64,000 bases of DNA from Paenibacillus nuruki (GCF_001721045.1 NZ_MDER01000032.1:1-64000), one strand, 5' to 3'. Positions 35,516 to 44,848 are shown, counted from the stretch's first letter. The notes: generated from the sequence alone by a model not told the origin. A program made the numbers and translations.

Positions 35516-36583
35516 TTATTTGAAGAATAAAAAGTGTGTAGGTACAGGACGCAGATTCCCATCTGAAGGATGATTGATCACCCGTCCATTCAAAATCAGT
35601 GAAGTCGATCCGCCACCATCCAGATTATACGCATCCACAACACCCATTTTGTATAATTTATTTTGCAGTTCAACCAGTGTAGCGCCTGAACTTCCATTTT
35701 CATTATAACCATCTGCAACGATTACAATGATCTGATCGTCTTTATATTTACCAATAACTGTGCGGGGTGCACGTAAAGGCGAAGCTTTCCATTTGGCAGG
35801 AATCGGTACCTTTTTGCCATTTTGAATCAATACCGGAACAAAAGAAGCACCAAACGAAGGATCTAAAGCATCCAGATTCGCTTTGCTTGTAAATTTACCG
35901 CCAATCAGTTGCCCTGTCTTATTCATACCGACAAAAAATAAGTCTTTGAATGTCGATTGAAAGCCATTGATATATTTGCCATTCAGTACTGTTGTACTTA
36001 AAGGATAACGTTTGCCACCACCGTCTGCAAAACCGCCAGCATTAATACCGGCAATAGCTCCTGAACGCTGAACTGCTGTTAAGGTCGTTTCTGCGCCACC
36101 CCATGAATCTTTACCGAGGGTCATATTCATCGCAGAAGGCTCTTTCAGCTTAATTTTCATAGCATAGGCTTTGTATGTGCCCGGATTTAGACGATACAGC
36201 TCAATATTGATGCGCTGACTGTTCACTTTCTCAGAAGCTGCACCTAATTTGGAAGTGATCCGCTTATTGTAAATTTGTTCAGGCTTACTGGCTTGTGAAG
36301 AAGCAGTCTGCACAATATGAGACATCGTTGATGTGGTCTGATTGTATAGCTTGGTGGTGCGTTCAATAGACGATGAAGTCTGGACAGCTACTTTTTCAGC
36401 TTGTTTCAGGTGAGTTAGAATTTGTTGAGATTGATCGCTAAGATGATTGACCGGTGCATACTTTTCGATATCCAAAGGAACAGCTACCTGATTGGATTGA
36501 AGCAACATAATAACTAATAACCCGGCAAAAGGCGCTGTCGCTAACATCAATAACCGATTGATTTTTTTGGCACGTATACTCAT
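35516..36583 (-). CDS. Membrane-anchored phosphodiester glycosidase family (NAGPA) protein
   Basis: A 355-residue protein with an N-terminal membrane anchor or signal (about residues 10-30), a helical stalk, and the phosphodiester-glycosidase domain: NAGGFADGGG, SPLRAPRTVIG, IIVIVADGYNENG and YNLDGGGSTSLILNG (the conserved Asn-Leu-Asp-Gly-Gly motif). It is the second such gene in the window (the first at 2436). The 4-base overlap (start at 36583, previous stop at 36580) couples it to the coiled-coil gene before it. Acts outside the membrane; the substrate (teichoic or other glycan phosphodiester) is unknown. Confidence 0.84.
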   Translation of the reverse strand: MSIRAKKINRLLMLATAPFAGLLVIMLLQSNQVAVPLDIEKYAPVNHLSDQSQQILTHLKQAEKVAVQTSSSIERTTKLYNQTTSTMSHIVQTASSQASKPEQIYNKRITSKLGAASEKVNSQRINIELYRLNPGTYKAYAMKIKLKEPSAMNMTLGKDSWGGAETTLTAVQRSGAIAGINAGGFADGGGKRYPLSTTVLNGKYINGFQSTFKDLFFVGMNKTGQLIGGKFTSKANLDALDPSFGASFVPVLIQNGKKVPIPAKWKASPLRAPRTVIGKYKDDQIIVIVADGYNENGSSGATLVELQNKLYKMGVVDAYNLDGGGSTSLILNGRVINHPSDGNLRPVPTHFLFFK

Positions 36584-36987
36584 TTCAATAAATCCATTTT
36601 CTTTTGTAAAGTATTGAGTTGCTTTTGGACTTCATTCAATTGAGTGTACAATTTGTTGCTGTTATCGGTTTTGCTGCTCGCATTATCTTTTGTAAAAGTA
36701 AGCAGTTCGTTAAACGAATCCACTTTACTTTGCAAAGCGGTCATTTCTTTAGACATTTCATTTAATCGACTTTCATAATCACTTTGCAATAATGAAATCT
36801 GTCGCTCTGTATCAGCTTTGATCGATGTGATCATCTGTTGCTTCATATGATTGCTATATAAGTAGGCGATCGTTGCACCCAGCGCTATAATCAATATCCA
36901 AAATACCAGAAACCATTTGGCAGAGGACCCTTTGTTGTTCTGATGTCGCATCGTTGTACGGGAAGAAGACTCTGCTTTAGAATGCAT
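36580..36987 (-). CDS. Single-pass membrane coiled-coil protein
   Basis: A 135-residue protein: short basic N-terminus, one membrane helix (about residues 26-45), then a long coiled coil (heptads from about residue 55 to 133, such as LNEVQKQLNTLQKKM). I recognise no family. It overlaps the downstream NAGPA gene by four bases (ATGA), so the two are translationally coupled, suggesting that it positions or partners the glycosidase at the membrane. A GAGGTG ribosome binding site precedes the ATG on the minus strand. Confidence 0.7.
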   Translation of the reverse strand: MHSKAESSSRTTMRHQNNKGSSAKWFLVFWILIIALGATIAYLYSNHMKQQMITSIKADTERQISLLQSDYESRLNEMSKEMTALQSKVDSFNELLTFTKDNASSKTDNSNKLYTQLNEVQKQLNTLQKKMDLLK

Positions 36988-37236
36988 ATTTATTCACCTC
37001 TATAAAGCTTTTTATTTTTGACCAAAATCCATTTTAACATGTCCAATATAGCTAGTCTATCTTCCTAAAACTAATTTTAAATTTTACGTATCTAATTCTT
37101 CTATTATCCAATTCTCGCATGAGACAACATCCACAAATATCCAAAAAACGTTAAAAATCTAACGAAAGATGCCGATATCAAGATATAAGTTAATAATCAG
37201 TAACTAATAATGTTTTATAAAGGGGGAAGTATCAAA

Positions 37237-37956
37237 ATGGAGGACATTTGGAAGGTTATCATCATTGATAATCATCCGGCGCTGATGCTTGGAACAAAAA
37301 TGATACTAGAAGAGACAGCCCATTTGAGTGTTATCGGAACTGCAAGTTCTGTAAAAGATGGCGTCGATTTGGTAGCTAGTGTTCAACCTAACCTTGTTTT
37401 ACTAGATGATGCATTACCTGAAGGATCGGTTCAATTATATTTGCGCCAAGTAAAACAAGCGAGTCGAGATAGCCATGTGATCGTGTTGACCAGCGATAAT
37501 AATTTATCCTTATTTGCAGGATTAATGAGTATGGGTGCTAGTGGCATGTTATCTAAAGAATCTTCGCCTGCACAATTGTTGCATTTAATCAGTAGTCTAC
37601 GTCAAGGATCAACCGTTATTCCTCTGTCATGGCTTCATCAAGGAGTAGTTCCTATTCCTGCTGAAATTCCTACCGATGGTTATTTTGATCTTTCCAAAAT
37701 CGAACACACGATTATGATCCAAATTACACAAGGGTTTACATACGATAAGATCGCTTATATGATCCGTGTGAGCCGACGTTCTGTTGATAACTATTTACGC
37801 AAAATATATAACAAACTTGGTGTGAACAGCCGCGCTCAAGCGATTGAAAAATACACGTTATATTCGCATACTGCTTCGTTCAATACAGCAACGATGAACA
37901 ACATGATCACACCGCCTGAAAGTATCGTTCCAGTAAAAGAGGTTGCTCTCGATTAA
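37237..37956 (+). CDS. Orphan NarL/LuxR-family response regulator
   Basis: A 239-residue response regulator: receiver with IIIDNHPALM, phosphoacceptor region NLVLLDDALPEG, and a LuxR-type HTH near the C-terminus (ITQGFTYDKIAYMIRVSRRSV followed by DNYLRKIYNKLGVNSRAQA). There is a ~40-residue C-terminal tail after the HTH. No kinase gene is adjacent, so it is an orphan here. It resembles ComA/DegU-like regulators. GGGGGAAG precedes ATG 37237; the upstream frame to 37210 is not used. An aminotransferase gene follows at a 48-base gap. Confidence 0.83.
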   Translation: MEDIWKVIIIDNHPALMLGTKMILEETAHLSVIGTASSVKDGVDLVASVQPNLVLLDDALPEGSVQLYLRQVKQASRDSHVIVLTSDNNLSLFAGLMSMGASGMLSKESSPAQLLHLISSLRQGSTVIPLSWLHQGVVPIPAEIPTDGYFDLSKIEHTIMIQITQGFTYDKIAYMIRVSRRSVDNYLRKIYNKLGVNSRAQAIEKYTLYSHTASFNTATMNNMITPPESIVPVKEVALD

Positions 37957-38004
37957 AGTTCAGGTGTATGATCTTGAAAAAGCATCGTACAGGAGGCTGG
38001 AGCG

Positions 38005-39234
38005 GTGGAATTTTCTTTTGCAGCAAGTGTGAGTAATATGCCTTCATTTTCAGTCAGGTCGATTGATAATAGACAGCGCCGAGAATCATGGATTTCGCTC
38101 GCTGAAGAATTACCAGCAGAAGAACTTTTTCCATTGGCACAATTAGGAGAGGCGGCAGGGGCTGTTTTTTCAGCAGGTCCGCTTGTTCTTCAGTATGGAG
38201 AAGCAGCTGGTTCATTAGCTTTGCGTAATTGGCTCAATACCCGCTGGCAAATCGATCAGAAATTAAATGTAGATCCTGAAGATATTTTGTTAACATCAGG
38301 TAGTCAGCAGACGATAGATTTGTTAGTGCGTATTTATGTGGATCGGGAAGATACAGTATTGGTTGAATCTCCGGCTTCACCAGGTTGTCTGCAAGTGCTT
38401 CGTCTACAAGGGGCAAATGTGATTCATGTGGATTGTGATGAAGAAGGTATGATTCCAGAAGATCTAGAACGATTGATTGTAGAACATGGTCCTAAGCTAT
38501 TGTGCGCTTCACCAAGCTTCGCTAATCCTACGGGAAGAGTATGGAGCTTAGAGCGTAGACGAGCCATCCTAGAGCTTTGTAAGCGATATACATTGTTGAT
38601 CGCAGAAGACGATTCATACGGAGACTTACGTTATGGATTGGAATCGGTTCGTTCTTTCCGCCGTCGTTATCCAAGCTTGTTTCAATTGGATCGGGAGCAA
38701 GGAGGCAATCATGTTCTTTATATCGGATCATTTAGTAAAACGATCGCACCTGCTTTACGGGTAGGTTGGGCAGCAGGAGATCCGCGATTGATCGAAGTGA
38801 TGTCAGCTGCCAAGCAAACCGCCGATTGGCAATCCAGCTCAATGAATCAGGCGATTTTGTTACGTCTGTTACAATCGCCACGCTTCAATTGGGATAATCA
38901 TATTACGATGTTGAATCGTGAGTATGAGATTCGACTCAAATTAATGCTTGAATTGCTCAAACGTCCTAACTGGCATGGAACCCAAGTAGATGTGCCTTCA
39001 GGCGGAATGTTTTTGTGGGCAGCATTGCCAGATCAGTTAGATGGCGAAGAACTGTTAACAAGAGCGATGACCAAAGGCGTTTCATTTTTACCAGGTGCCC
39101 GTTGTTATGCTAGTGATGAAGGTAAAAGTGCGATTCGTCTTAACTTTACCCATCCCGGACGAGATGAGTTATTACTTGGCATGAATCTGATCTCTGAATG
39201 CATTGCTGAAATGAGAACTCAAAGTCACTTCTGA
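38005..39234 (+). CDS. Class I/II (MocR-related) PLP aminotransferase
   Basis: A 409-residue fold-type I aminotransferase, close to the aminotransferase half of MocR regulators (2-aminoadipate / multiple substrate transaminase type) but without the GntR HTH. Features: LTSGSQQTIDLL, SPSFANPTG, AEDDSYGDLRY, PLP Lys in GSFSKTIAPALRVG. The GTG at 38005 lies eight bases after AGGAGG (37991-37996); ATG 38038 is an alternative but has no better RBS. It follows the orphan regulator with a short gap and overlaps the convergent DUF2161 gene by ten bases. Substrate unknown. Confidence 0.84.
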   Translation: MEFSFAASVSNMPSFSVRSIDNRQRRESWISLAEELPAEELFPLAQLGEAAGAVFSAGPLVLQYGEAAGSLALRNWLNTRWQIDQKLNVDPEDILLTSGSQQTIDLLVRIYVDREDTVLVESPASPGCLQVLRLQGANVIHVDCDEEGMIPEDLERLIVEHGPKLLCASPSFANPTGRVWSLERRRAILELCKRYTLLIAEDDSYGDLRYGLESVRSFRRRYPSLFQLDREQGGNHVLYIGSFSKTIAPALRVGWAAGDPRLIEVMSAAKQTADWQSSSMNQAILLRLLQSPRFNWDNHITMLNREYEIRLKLMLELLKRPNWHGTQVDVPSGGMFLWAALPDQLDGEELLTRAMTKGVSFLPGARCYASDEGKSAIRLNFTHPGRDELLLGMNLISECIAEMRTQSHF

Positions 39235-39938
39235 TTCTCGACAACATGCGCATATTGTTCCAAAGCAAGCTTACCGGCTAGAGTTAATTGATAACTACCA
39301 CGAGCAACCCGCTCAAACCATCCATAATGATTGCGCTGCATTATCGTTGCTGTAGTACCGACACCGCTTCGCTCACGCAATATCCGTGGTGATAGATAAA
39401 GGTCGGTACCAAAAGCAGAAGCGATTCGCAGCGCTTTTTCACGATAAGCGGTTATCAGAGGTGTGCCTGTACTTCCACCTAGATTGTAATCTCCGCTTCG
39501 TTCAGCAATTTCTTGTAACAACCTTTGTTTGCGACTTCCACGGCGAGCAGGTCGAACAGGCTTAGAAGATATCGCTGGACTACATAATATCTCGACAAAG
39601 GGAGCTTTTGTTTTGTACAAAGTCACGACAATTAATCCTAAGCCCAATCGGTGACACAATTCAGCGATTTCACTCCAGCGCTGATTGTGTGCTCCTTTTT
39701 TGGCACGATTTTTTTCAACAGCCAGATAGACATTGGAGCTGAGCTTAAGTCGTTCGATCCCTTGTAGAAGTAAAGCGATATTGAATGTTTTTTTGATCTC
39801 GATAATCAGGGGTTCTTGATCTTGTTCTCGTATACCTACCAGATCGCAATGCCTTACTTCGCTTTTGATATCATATCCTTGAGCTGTAAAGAACTGTTTG
39901 ATTGGAAGATAAAGTTCGGTTTCTCGTTGTACAGCCAC
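39225..39938 (-). CDS. DUF2161 family protein (putative PD-(D/E)XK phosphodiesterase)
   Basis: A 237-residue protein on the minus strand. The region around residues 25-55 has HCDLVGI followed by PLIIEIKK, i.e. Asp...Glu-x-Lys of the PD-(D/E)xK nuclease fold, with a helical C-terminal wing (TATIMQRNHYGWFERVARGS) that looks like winged-helix DNA binding. DUF2161 proteins are described as putative phosphodiesterases; no activity is known to me. Minus-strand AAAAGGAG precedes a GTG at 39938 (VAVQRETELY); an ATG 39 bases further out (39977) lacks an RBS. Its end overlaps the aminotransferase gene by ten bases. Confidence 0.75.
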   Translation of the reverse strand: MAVQRETELYLPIKQFFTAQGYDIKSEVRHCDLVGIREQDQEPLIIEIKKTFNIALLLQGIERLKLSSNVYLAVEKNRAKKGAHNQRWSEIAELCHRLGLGLIVVTLYKTKAPFVEILCSPAISSKPVRPARRGSRKQRLLQEIAERSGDYNLGGSTGTPLITAYREKALRIASAFGTDLYLSPRILRERSGVGTTATIMQRNHYGWFERVARGSYQLTLAGKLALEQYAHVVENQK

Positions 39939-40177
39939 GATGTTCTCTCCTTTTAAATACGTACATCTTTTATCCATAAAATAGCACGATGTTGAGTCTT
40001 ATGTTCGACAGTATAGCATAGGATGATCACAAGATAGAAGCGCTACAAAAACAATACAAAAGAATGAAATAGGTTATAAAAATAGTTAGTGATTGCGTAC
40101 TCTATTTTGAATGAAATTTTATGTTAGGTATTAGCTATATTTTACAATAAAAGGTAAGATACGAATAAAATCATAGA

Positions 40178-40192
40178 GATTGATAATCAATC
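40178..40192 (+). promoter_or_regulatory. 7-1-7 palindrome in the leader of the globin sensor
   Basis: GATTGATAATCAATC is a perfect 7-1-7 inverted repeat placed immediately before the AAAAAGGAGG ribosome binding site (40193-40202) of the globin-sensor gene. The geometry resembles Fur/PerR-type operators (7-1-7) but the bases differ. It could be an operator or block translation when bound. Confidence 0.4.
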
Positions 40193-40210
40193 AAAAAGGA
40201 GGTATTACAC

Positions 40211-41272
40211 ATGATCCAAGTATCCAAGCAGCGTCAACAACAACTTCAATATATTGGCTTAACAGAAGCTGATTTGCAATTACTGCATCATCATTATGAT
40301 TTATTTGTCAAAGTCGTTGATGAGGTTGTTGATCACTTTTATAATCATATTGAGCAATATCCAGCCTTGCATGAGATTATTAAGCAAGCAGGTTCTACGA
40401 TTGATCGACTGAAGCAGACACAACGAGATTACTGGATTTCACTAGCGGCAGGCACGGTAGATGAAGAATTTATCGAGCAAAGACTTAAGATTGGTCGTAT
40501 TCACTCACGAATCGGACTAAATTCGGATTATTATCTAGGTACGTATATGACGTATACCGATATTGCAACGGTTGTATTAGAACGTGAAATTCCTGATCAA
40601 TGGATCAAAGTACTGCATGCGTTGACTAAGATGTTTAATCTGGATTCCCAATTGGTGCTAGAAGCATATGGTGAACGAGAGCAACACCGTATTCAAAATA
40701 TGGTCAATCAAAAAGAACATATGCTGACGGCTGTCACAGAAGCTGTTAATCGGATCAGTGAGATGATTGTCAAATTAAATGATAATGCACGTGTGATCTC
40801 AGAATCAGCAGATCAAATGGCACATTCACAAGAAAGTTCATTGCAACAGATGGACGAGCTAGGGCATGAAGTCAAAGAGATTAGTAAAGTAGGAACAGTG
40901 ATGCGTGAAATATCGGAACAGACGCATCTGTTAGGTCTTAATGCTTCAATAGAAGCGGCTCATGCTGGTGAATATGGTAGAGGATTCAGTATTGTAGCGC
41001 AAGAAGTACGCAAGCTAGCCGGATCATCACAAAATGCGTTACAAGATATTAGTCTGACGCTAAAAGTGATTATGAGTAAGCTGGATCAAGTACAATCTGA
41101 ATTTGGCAAAAATGTAGAGTGGTCACGTCATCAAGCAGGACGTTCACAAGAACTAGCGGCTTTTGCAGATATGATTCAACAAGTAGCTTCTGAATTAGAA
41201 CAATTGCAACATACAGAGTCAGCAGATTCGGCAGTTACTGTAGGAACAGAGATGAATCCCAAGCTTTCCTAA
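40211..41272 (+). CDS. HemAT-like globin-coupled sensor with short chemoreceptor domain
   Basis: A 353-residue soluble protein. Residues about 1-165 are a protoglobin haem domain with the proximal His98 in [10 protein letters not shown], as in HemAT. Residues about 175-350 are a methyl-accepting chemotaxis signalling coil with the hairpin tip [20 protein letters not shown]. There are no membrane helices, so it would sense cytosolic oxygen or another haem ligand and pass it to CheA. It is shorter than HemAT-Bs (about 430 residues) because of its reduced coiled coil. AAAGGAGG is nine bases before the ATG. A 7-1-7 palindrome abuts the RBS. Confidence 0.87.
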   Translation: MIQVSKQRQQQLQYIGLTEADLQLLHHHYDLFVKVVDEVVDHFYNHIEQYPALHEIIKQAGSTIDRLKQTQRDYWISLAAGTVDEEFIEQRLKIGRIHSRIGLNSDYYLGTYMTYTDIATVVLEREIPDQWIKVLHALTKMFNLDSQLVLEAYGEREQHRIQNMVNQKEHMLTAVTEAVNRISEMIVKLNDNARVISESADQMAHSQESSLQQMDELGHEVKEISKVGTVMREISEQTHLLGLNASIEAAHAGEYGRGFSIVAQEVRKLAGSSQNALQDISLTLKVIMSKLDQVQSEFGKNVEWSRHQAGRSQELAAFADMIQQVASELEQLQHTESADSAVTVGTEMNPKLS

Positions 41273-41284
41273 AAAATTTCAAAA

Positions 41285-41339
41285 TTAATTGCAATTAAAA
41301 ACATAAGTTCTTTGACATTTGGATATAACGGTGTATAAT
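41285..41339 (+). promoter_or_regulatory. Promoter and palindrome upstream of rpmE2
   Basis: A good sigma-A promoter: TTGACA (41312-41317) and TATAAT (41334-41339) with a 16-base spacer. A perfect 14-base palindrome, TTAATTGCAATTAA (41285-41298), lies 13 bases upstream of the -35 box. In B. subtilis the equivalent gene (ytiA) is Zur-controlled; this palindrome does not match the Zur consensus as I know it, so the regulator is unclear. Confidence 0.5.
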
Positions 41340-41379
41340 AAGAAAAGTGCGATTAATTTTATGAACGAAGGTGATACTC

Positions 41380-41628
41380 ATGAAAAAAGAAGGACATCCT
41401 AAATTCCAACAAGCTATTTTTCTTGATCCAAGTTGCGGATATAAGTTCCTGAGTGGAACAACTAAAACTTCCGGCGAAACTATGGAATGGGAAGATGGCA
41501 ACACTTATCAAGTGATTCGCGTTGATACTAGTTCTGCTTCTCACCCGTTTTACACTGGTAAACAAAGAAACGCAGACATCGGTGGCCGCGTAGACAAGTT
41601 CAACAAAAAATACGGCTTGAAAAACTAA
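41380..41628 (+). CDS. rpmE2: 50S ribosomal protein L31 type B (zinc-free paralogue)
   Basis: An 82-residue L31 of the type B form: it has the [28 protein letters not shown] end of the L31 family but lacks the CxxC zinc site of type A L31. The type B form replaces the zinc-bearing L31 when zinc is scarce. Only one Cys is present (DPSCGY). The three-codon upstream frame (from 41371) is removed; GAAGGTG at 41367-41373 lies about six bases from ATG 41380. It is monocistronic, with a clear promoter and terminator. Confidence 0.93.
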   Translation: MKKEGHPKFQQAIFLDPSCGYKFLSGTTKTSGETMEWEDGNTYQVIRVDTSSASHPFYTGKQRNADIGGRVDKFNKKYGLKN

Positions 41629-41679
41629 GACGTACGTTGAACACCATTTCAAAACGTTTTCGACTGTTTTGAACCGTCA

Positions 41680-41732
41680 TAAAAAGCGTACCTGTTCGTA
41701 TCCTAGGATATGAATATGGTACGCTTTTTTTG
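41680..41732 (+). terminator. Terminator after rpmE2
   Basis: AAAAAGCGTACC pairs with GGTACGCTTTTTTT around an inner hairpin. Confidence 0.85.
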
Positions 41733-41829
41733 TTGCCTTTTTATATAAAAGGTAAAGAATGATATGGGATGATCATGTTCATGTATCGTCATTCCCATGA
41801 TCATCGTTGTGACTCAAAATTATAGGGAC

Positions 41830-43152
41830 TCAAAATTGTATTTTGTCTTCTGGAAGCAATGAATGAATACGATGGAACCCTTCTTGTTCTAATCGTAGCG
41901 CCAGTCCATCGGTACGTGATTTGGTCGCATGAACAAGTAGTGCAGGTGGACTTTTGAGATCCAGTAACATTCGCCGTACATCAGGAAGCCCTTGATGGAC
42001 TTTGTAACGGACATAATAGACTTTACAACCTTCACGTTCTGTATCGAGCAACAGTCTACGTCCGAAGCAACCATGCGCCAGATGCCCTGTAAAAATCACC
42101 GCATTATGTTCATTGTTTGCTATACGTTCATAATGTTGTTGTGCTTTGACCGATTGCATCATACCATCATCGGTAAATAAAATAAATTGCTGATATTGTG
42201 CAGGCAAAGTGGTGCGAGATAGTTCATCATCCATGACATACAGCAATGGGTGCTGAAGCAAACGTTCAATCCGTGCACATGCTTGTGAATGAAGCCAGTA
42301 CGTATCGGCTGTAAATGAACGCAAGTTATTAAGTAGCCCTGCTTCGACAAGCAGAGGCGTGTTCGGATATTCTTCACTTGCCCATAACATGAGTTCTTGT
42401 CCCCGACCATAGACCGGTACAGGAAGCATCACCGATCCCTGCTGCCGAAGAGTCTCATCGATATGTCGCTTCAACTGGGTTAACTTATTATCTTGATGAT
42501 CAGGGTCAACACCATACGCAGCATCAATAATTGCCATATCCAGATCAGGGAGAATACCCGGAATCGTTTGCGTTTTTGAGATTAATCGTGTCTGGTGCAG
42601 TGGACGGTCGGCGGCTAACAACTGGGATTCTGATGTATAATCTCCAGAAAAGAAAATATATTTATCATGCCAGCATAACGCTAACCAGATCGAACCGGGT
42701 AAATGTCCTGCTCGACCCCAGCACACACTCAGATGAGGCAATAAAGGGCTCCAGCTCCCCGGTGGGGCGATATCTTCCAAATAACGAAATTGGATACGCT
42801 GTTGATCTTCATCATCGTAAGGGCGTGTTGCTGAGCGATGATCGGTATACTTTTTCCAAGCTTCAAAATAAGCAGGTAATTGACCTACCGTAGCTCTAGT
42901 TGTCCAGACATCGCCTGTGTAACCATGCTTATATAACAAAGGTAATGCAATACAATGATCCTCATGAGCATGCGATAAAAAGACAGTCTGTAGACTAGCG
43001 ACCATTTCATCCATATCAGGAGTGATCGGATATTGTCCATCGCCTTCTTTTTTGACACCATAATCAAGTAACAGACTCTGCTCCCCCTGTTGGAGTAGAT
43101 AACTGGATCGACCATGTTCACCTGCACCGCCAAGTATAGTGAGTTCCATCAT
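41830..43152 (-). CDS. Metallo-beta-lactamase-fold hydrolase (beta-CASP-like), coupled to ABC permease
   Basis: A 440-residue MBL-fold protein. The metal site HxHxDH is in LSHAHEDHCIAL, further conserved parts are WGRAGHLPGSIW, FFSGDY, and a C-terminal stretch VIFTGHLAHG and VHQGLPDVRRML that resembles beta-CASP nucleases (RNase J/CPSF class). A proper beta-CASP motif set is only partly visible, so nuclease or other phosphodiesterase remain possible. It starts inside the permease stop (ATGA overlap) and is thus the last gene of the ABC operon. The role in transport is unclear: it may process the imported compound. Confidence 0.72.
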   Translation of the reverse strand: MMELTILGGAGEHGRSSYLLQQGEQSLLLDYGVKKEGDGQYPITPDMDEMVASLQTVFLSHAHEDHCIALPLLYKHGYTGDVWTTRATVGQLPAYFEAWKKYTDHRSATRPYDDEDQQRIQFRYLEDIAPPGSWSPLLPHLSVCWGRAGHLPGSIWLALCWHDKYIFFSGDYTSESQLLAADRPLHQTRLISKTQTIPGILPDLDMAIIDAAYGVDPDHQDNKLTQLKRHIDETLRQQGSVMLPVPVYGRGQELMLWASEEYPNTPLLVEAGLLNNLRSFTADTYWLHSQACARIERLLQHPLLYVMDDELSRTTLPAQYQQFILFTDDGMMQSVKAQQHYERIANNEHNAVIFTGHLAHGCFGRRLLLDTEREGCKVYYVRYKVHQGLPDVRRMLLDLKSPPALLVHATKSRTDGLALRLEQEGFHRIHSLLPEDKIQF

Positions 43153-44837
43153 GATACTTGCTGCTTCCGATAAGCAGGTAACGTTTGTAAAATCAGCAGT
43201 AAGATTGTAGTAATCCCTACTGAAACGACAGCCATCGCCATTCCCATCGATACAGCTCCTTGTTCAAATTGAGCAAAAATATACGTTGCAGAAGTCTGCA
43301 TGGATGGTGGCAAAATTAACAGGGAAGCCACCAATTCACGATTAGCAATCGTAAACGTCATTGTCCAACCTGCGATCATACCGGGAAGCAGTAGAGGCAG
43401 TAAAATACGACGGAATACATATAAAGGGTGCCCGCCAGAGATTGCACCGGCTTGTAATAAAATAGGATCAATCTGTCCATTGTTCGCTTTGACATACTGT
43501 AACGTATACGGCAAGAACAAAATAATATACGTTAAGACCACCATGCCATATGAATTGTAAAGAGGAATAGGCATCCACGGTGAATTCCAGAATAAGATCA
43601 ATCCTACAACAATCACGATTCCGGGAACGGTATTCGGCATTAGACTGAATAGGTCGATTCCTTTTTGTGACCATCGTTTGCCCTGTCCAACTTTGAGTGC
43701 TAGAAATGTACCGATTAATACAGCAATCGTTGCAGCTATAAGGGAAAGGGTAAAGCTATTGATGAGTGCTTCCATACTCTCAGAACCAAAGCTTAATAAG
43801 TCTTTATAATGCTCTAACGTAAAGTTACCGACAGCTAGCCCTGTTCCGCGCAAGCGCAATAATGAAGCAGTAATCACAGAAAAGTAAGGAATACCAATAG
43901 AGGTAATCAGTAATATACTGATATACAACCAGCAGACAATTCCACTCCAACCACGCAGAGAATACTTTTTACTACGTGATCCTTTACCTCCTGTTAAGCG
44001 GTAAGAGTAACGACTACTTAATATACTTTGGATATACCACATCAATAGACATGCTGTTAAAAGTAAAGAAGCAAGTGAAGTCGCTTTGCCAAAATCAATC
44101 GGCCAACTGGAAATATATTTATGAATCTCAGACGTCATAACATAAAATCCGATTTTGCGACCAAAGGTAGCCGGCGTACCAAATTCAGCAATCGTTTTGA
44201 CAAAGATTAATAGAGCACCCATCGCATAGCTAGACAATAATAACGGTAAAATAATGCGACGGAAACGATAGCCAAAGGAAGCACCGTGAACAGAAGCGGC
44301 TTCTTCTGTACTTCCGCCGATCTGTTCTAACGTATTGCGCAGAATTAGATAAAGAAAAGGAAATAGATGTAGGCTCATAATCATGACCATGCCACCAAAG
44401 CTGAAAAAAGCAGGTGTGATTTTGGCTGAAGCGGGAAGAATCTGCTCCATATAGCCGTTCTTTTGCATAAATAACATCCAACCCATAGAACCAATATAAG
44501 GGGGTGTCATAAAAGGGATCAGAAAAACAACATCTAACCAACGTTGTCTACCAATCGCTGTTTTCGCCATCATCCACGCTAAAGGTAGCGCCAGCACTGT
44601 CGTCGTGACAATCACACAACATCCCAGCCATAATGTACTGAACATCACCGAAGTAAGATCACTTTGACCGAGCAGACGCAAAGGAGCCATTAGATCAATT
44701 ACACCATTCTGGTCAATAGCTGTTCGGAAAATCATCAGGAGTGGAAATACAATTAGTACGGCGAGCAGCAAAAATGCCGCAGCCGTACTGATTTTTTGAT
44801 AAGTGAATAGAGTTCGATTAGTATTTGTTTTCATCAT
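43149..44837 (-). CDS. ABC transporter permease, FbpB/ThiP type (double-domain)
   Basis: A 562-residue inner-membrane permease with two fused BPD_transp_1 domains (about residues 50-275 and 335-555), ~12 helices. EAA loops: EEAASVHGASFGYRFRRIIL in the first half and the QAGAISGGHPLYVFRRILLP segment in the second, which contact the ATPase. Such fused permeases serve Fe3+ (FbpB), thiamine (ThiP) or phosphonate-type importers. The substrate cannot be set from the permease. It follows the binding-protein gene at an 11-base gap and overlaps the MBL gene by four bases. Confidence 0.88.
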   Translation of the reverse strand: MMKTNTNRTLFTYQKISTAAAFLLLAVLIVFPLLMIFRTAIDQNGVIDLMAPLRLLGQSDLTSVMFSTLWLGCCVIVTTTVLALPLAWMMAKTAIGRQRWLDVVFLIPFMTPPYIGSMGWMLFMQKNGYMEQILPASAKITPAFFSFGGMVMIMSLHLFPFLYLILRNTLEQIGGSTEEAASVHGASFGYRFRRIILPLLLSSYAMGALLIFVKTIAEFGTPATFGRKIGFYVMTSEIHKYISSWPIDFGKATSLASLLLTACLLMWYIQSILSSRYSYRLTGGKGSRSKKYSLRGWSGIVCWLYISILLITSIGIPYFSVITASLLRLRGTGLAVGNFTLEHYKDLLSFGSESMEALINSFTLSLIAATIAVLIGTFLALKVGQGKRWSQKGIDLFSLMPNTVPGIVIVVGLILFWNSPWMPIPLYNSYGMVVLTYIILFLPYTLQYVKANNGQIDPILLQAGAISGGHPLYVFRRILLPLLLPGMIAGWTMTFTIANRELVASLLILPPSMQTSATYIFAQFEQGAVSMGMAMAVVSVGITTILLLILQTLPAYRKQQVS

Positions 44838-44848
44838 AGGATCACCAC

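Noticed and set aside
42531-42893. 120-codon plus-strand frame inside the MBL gene
   Set aside because: Antisense shadow of a well-supported protein with the HxHxDH motif; no recognisable domain.
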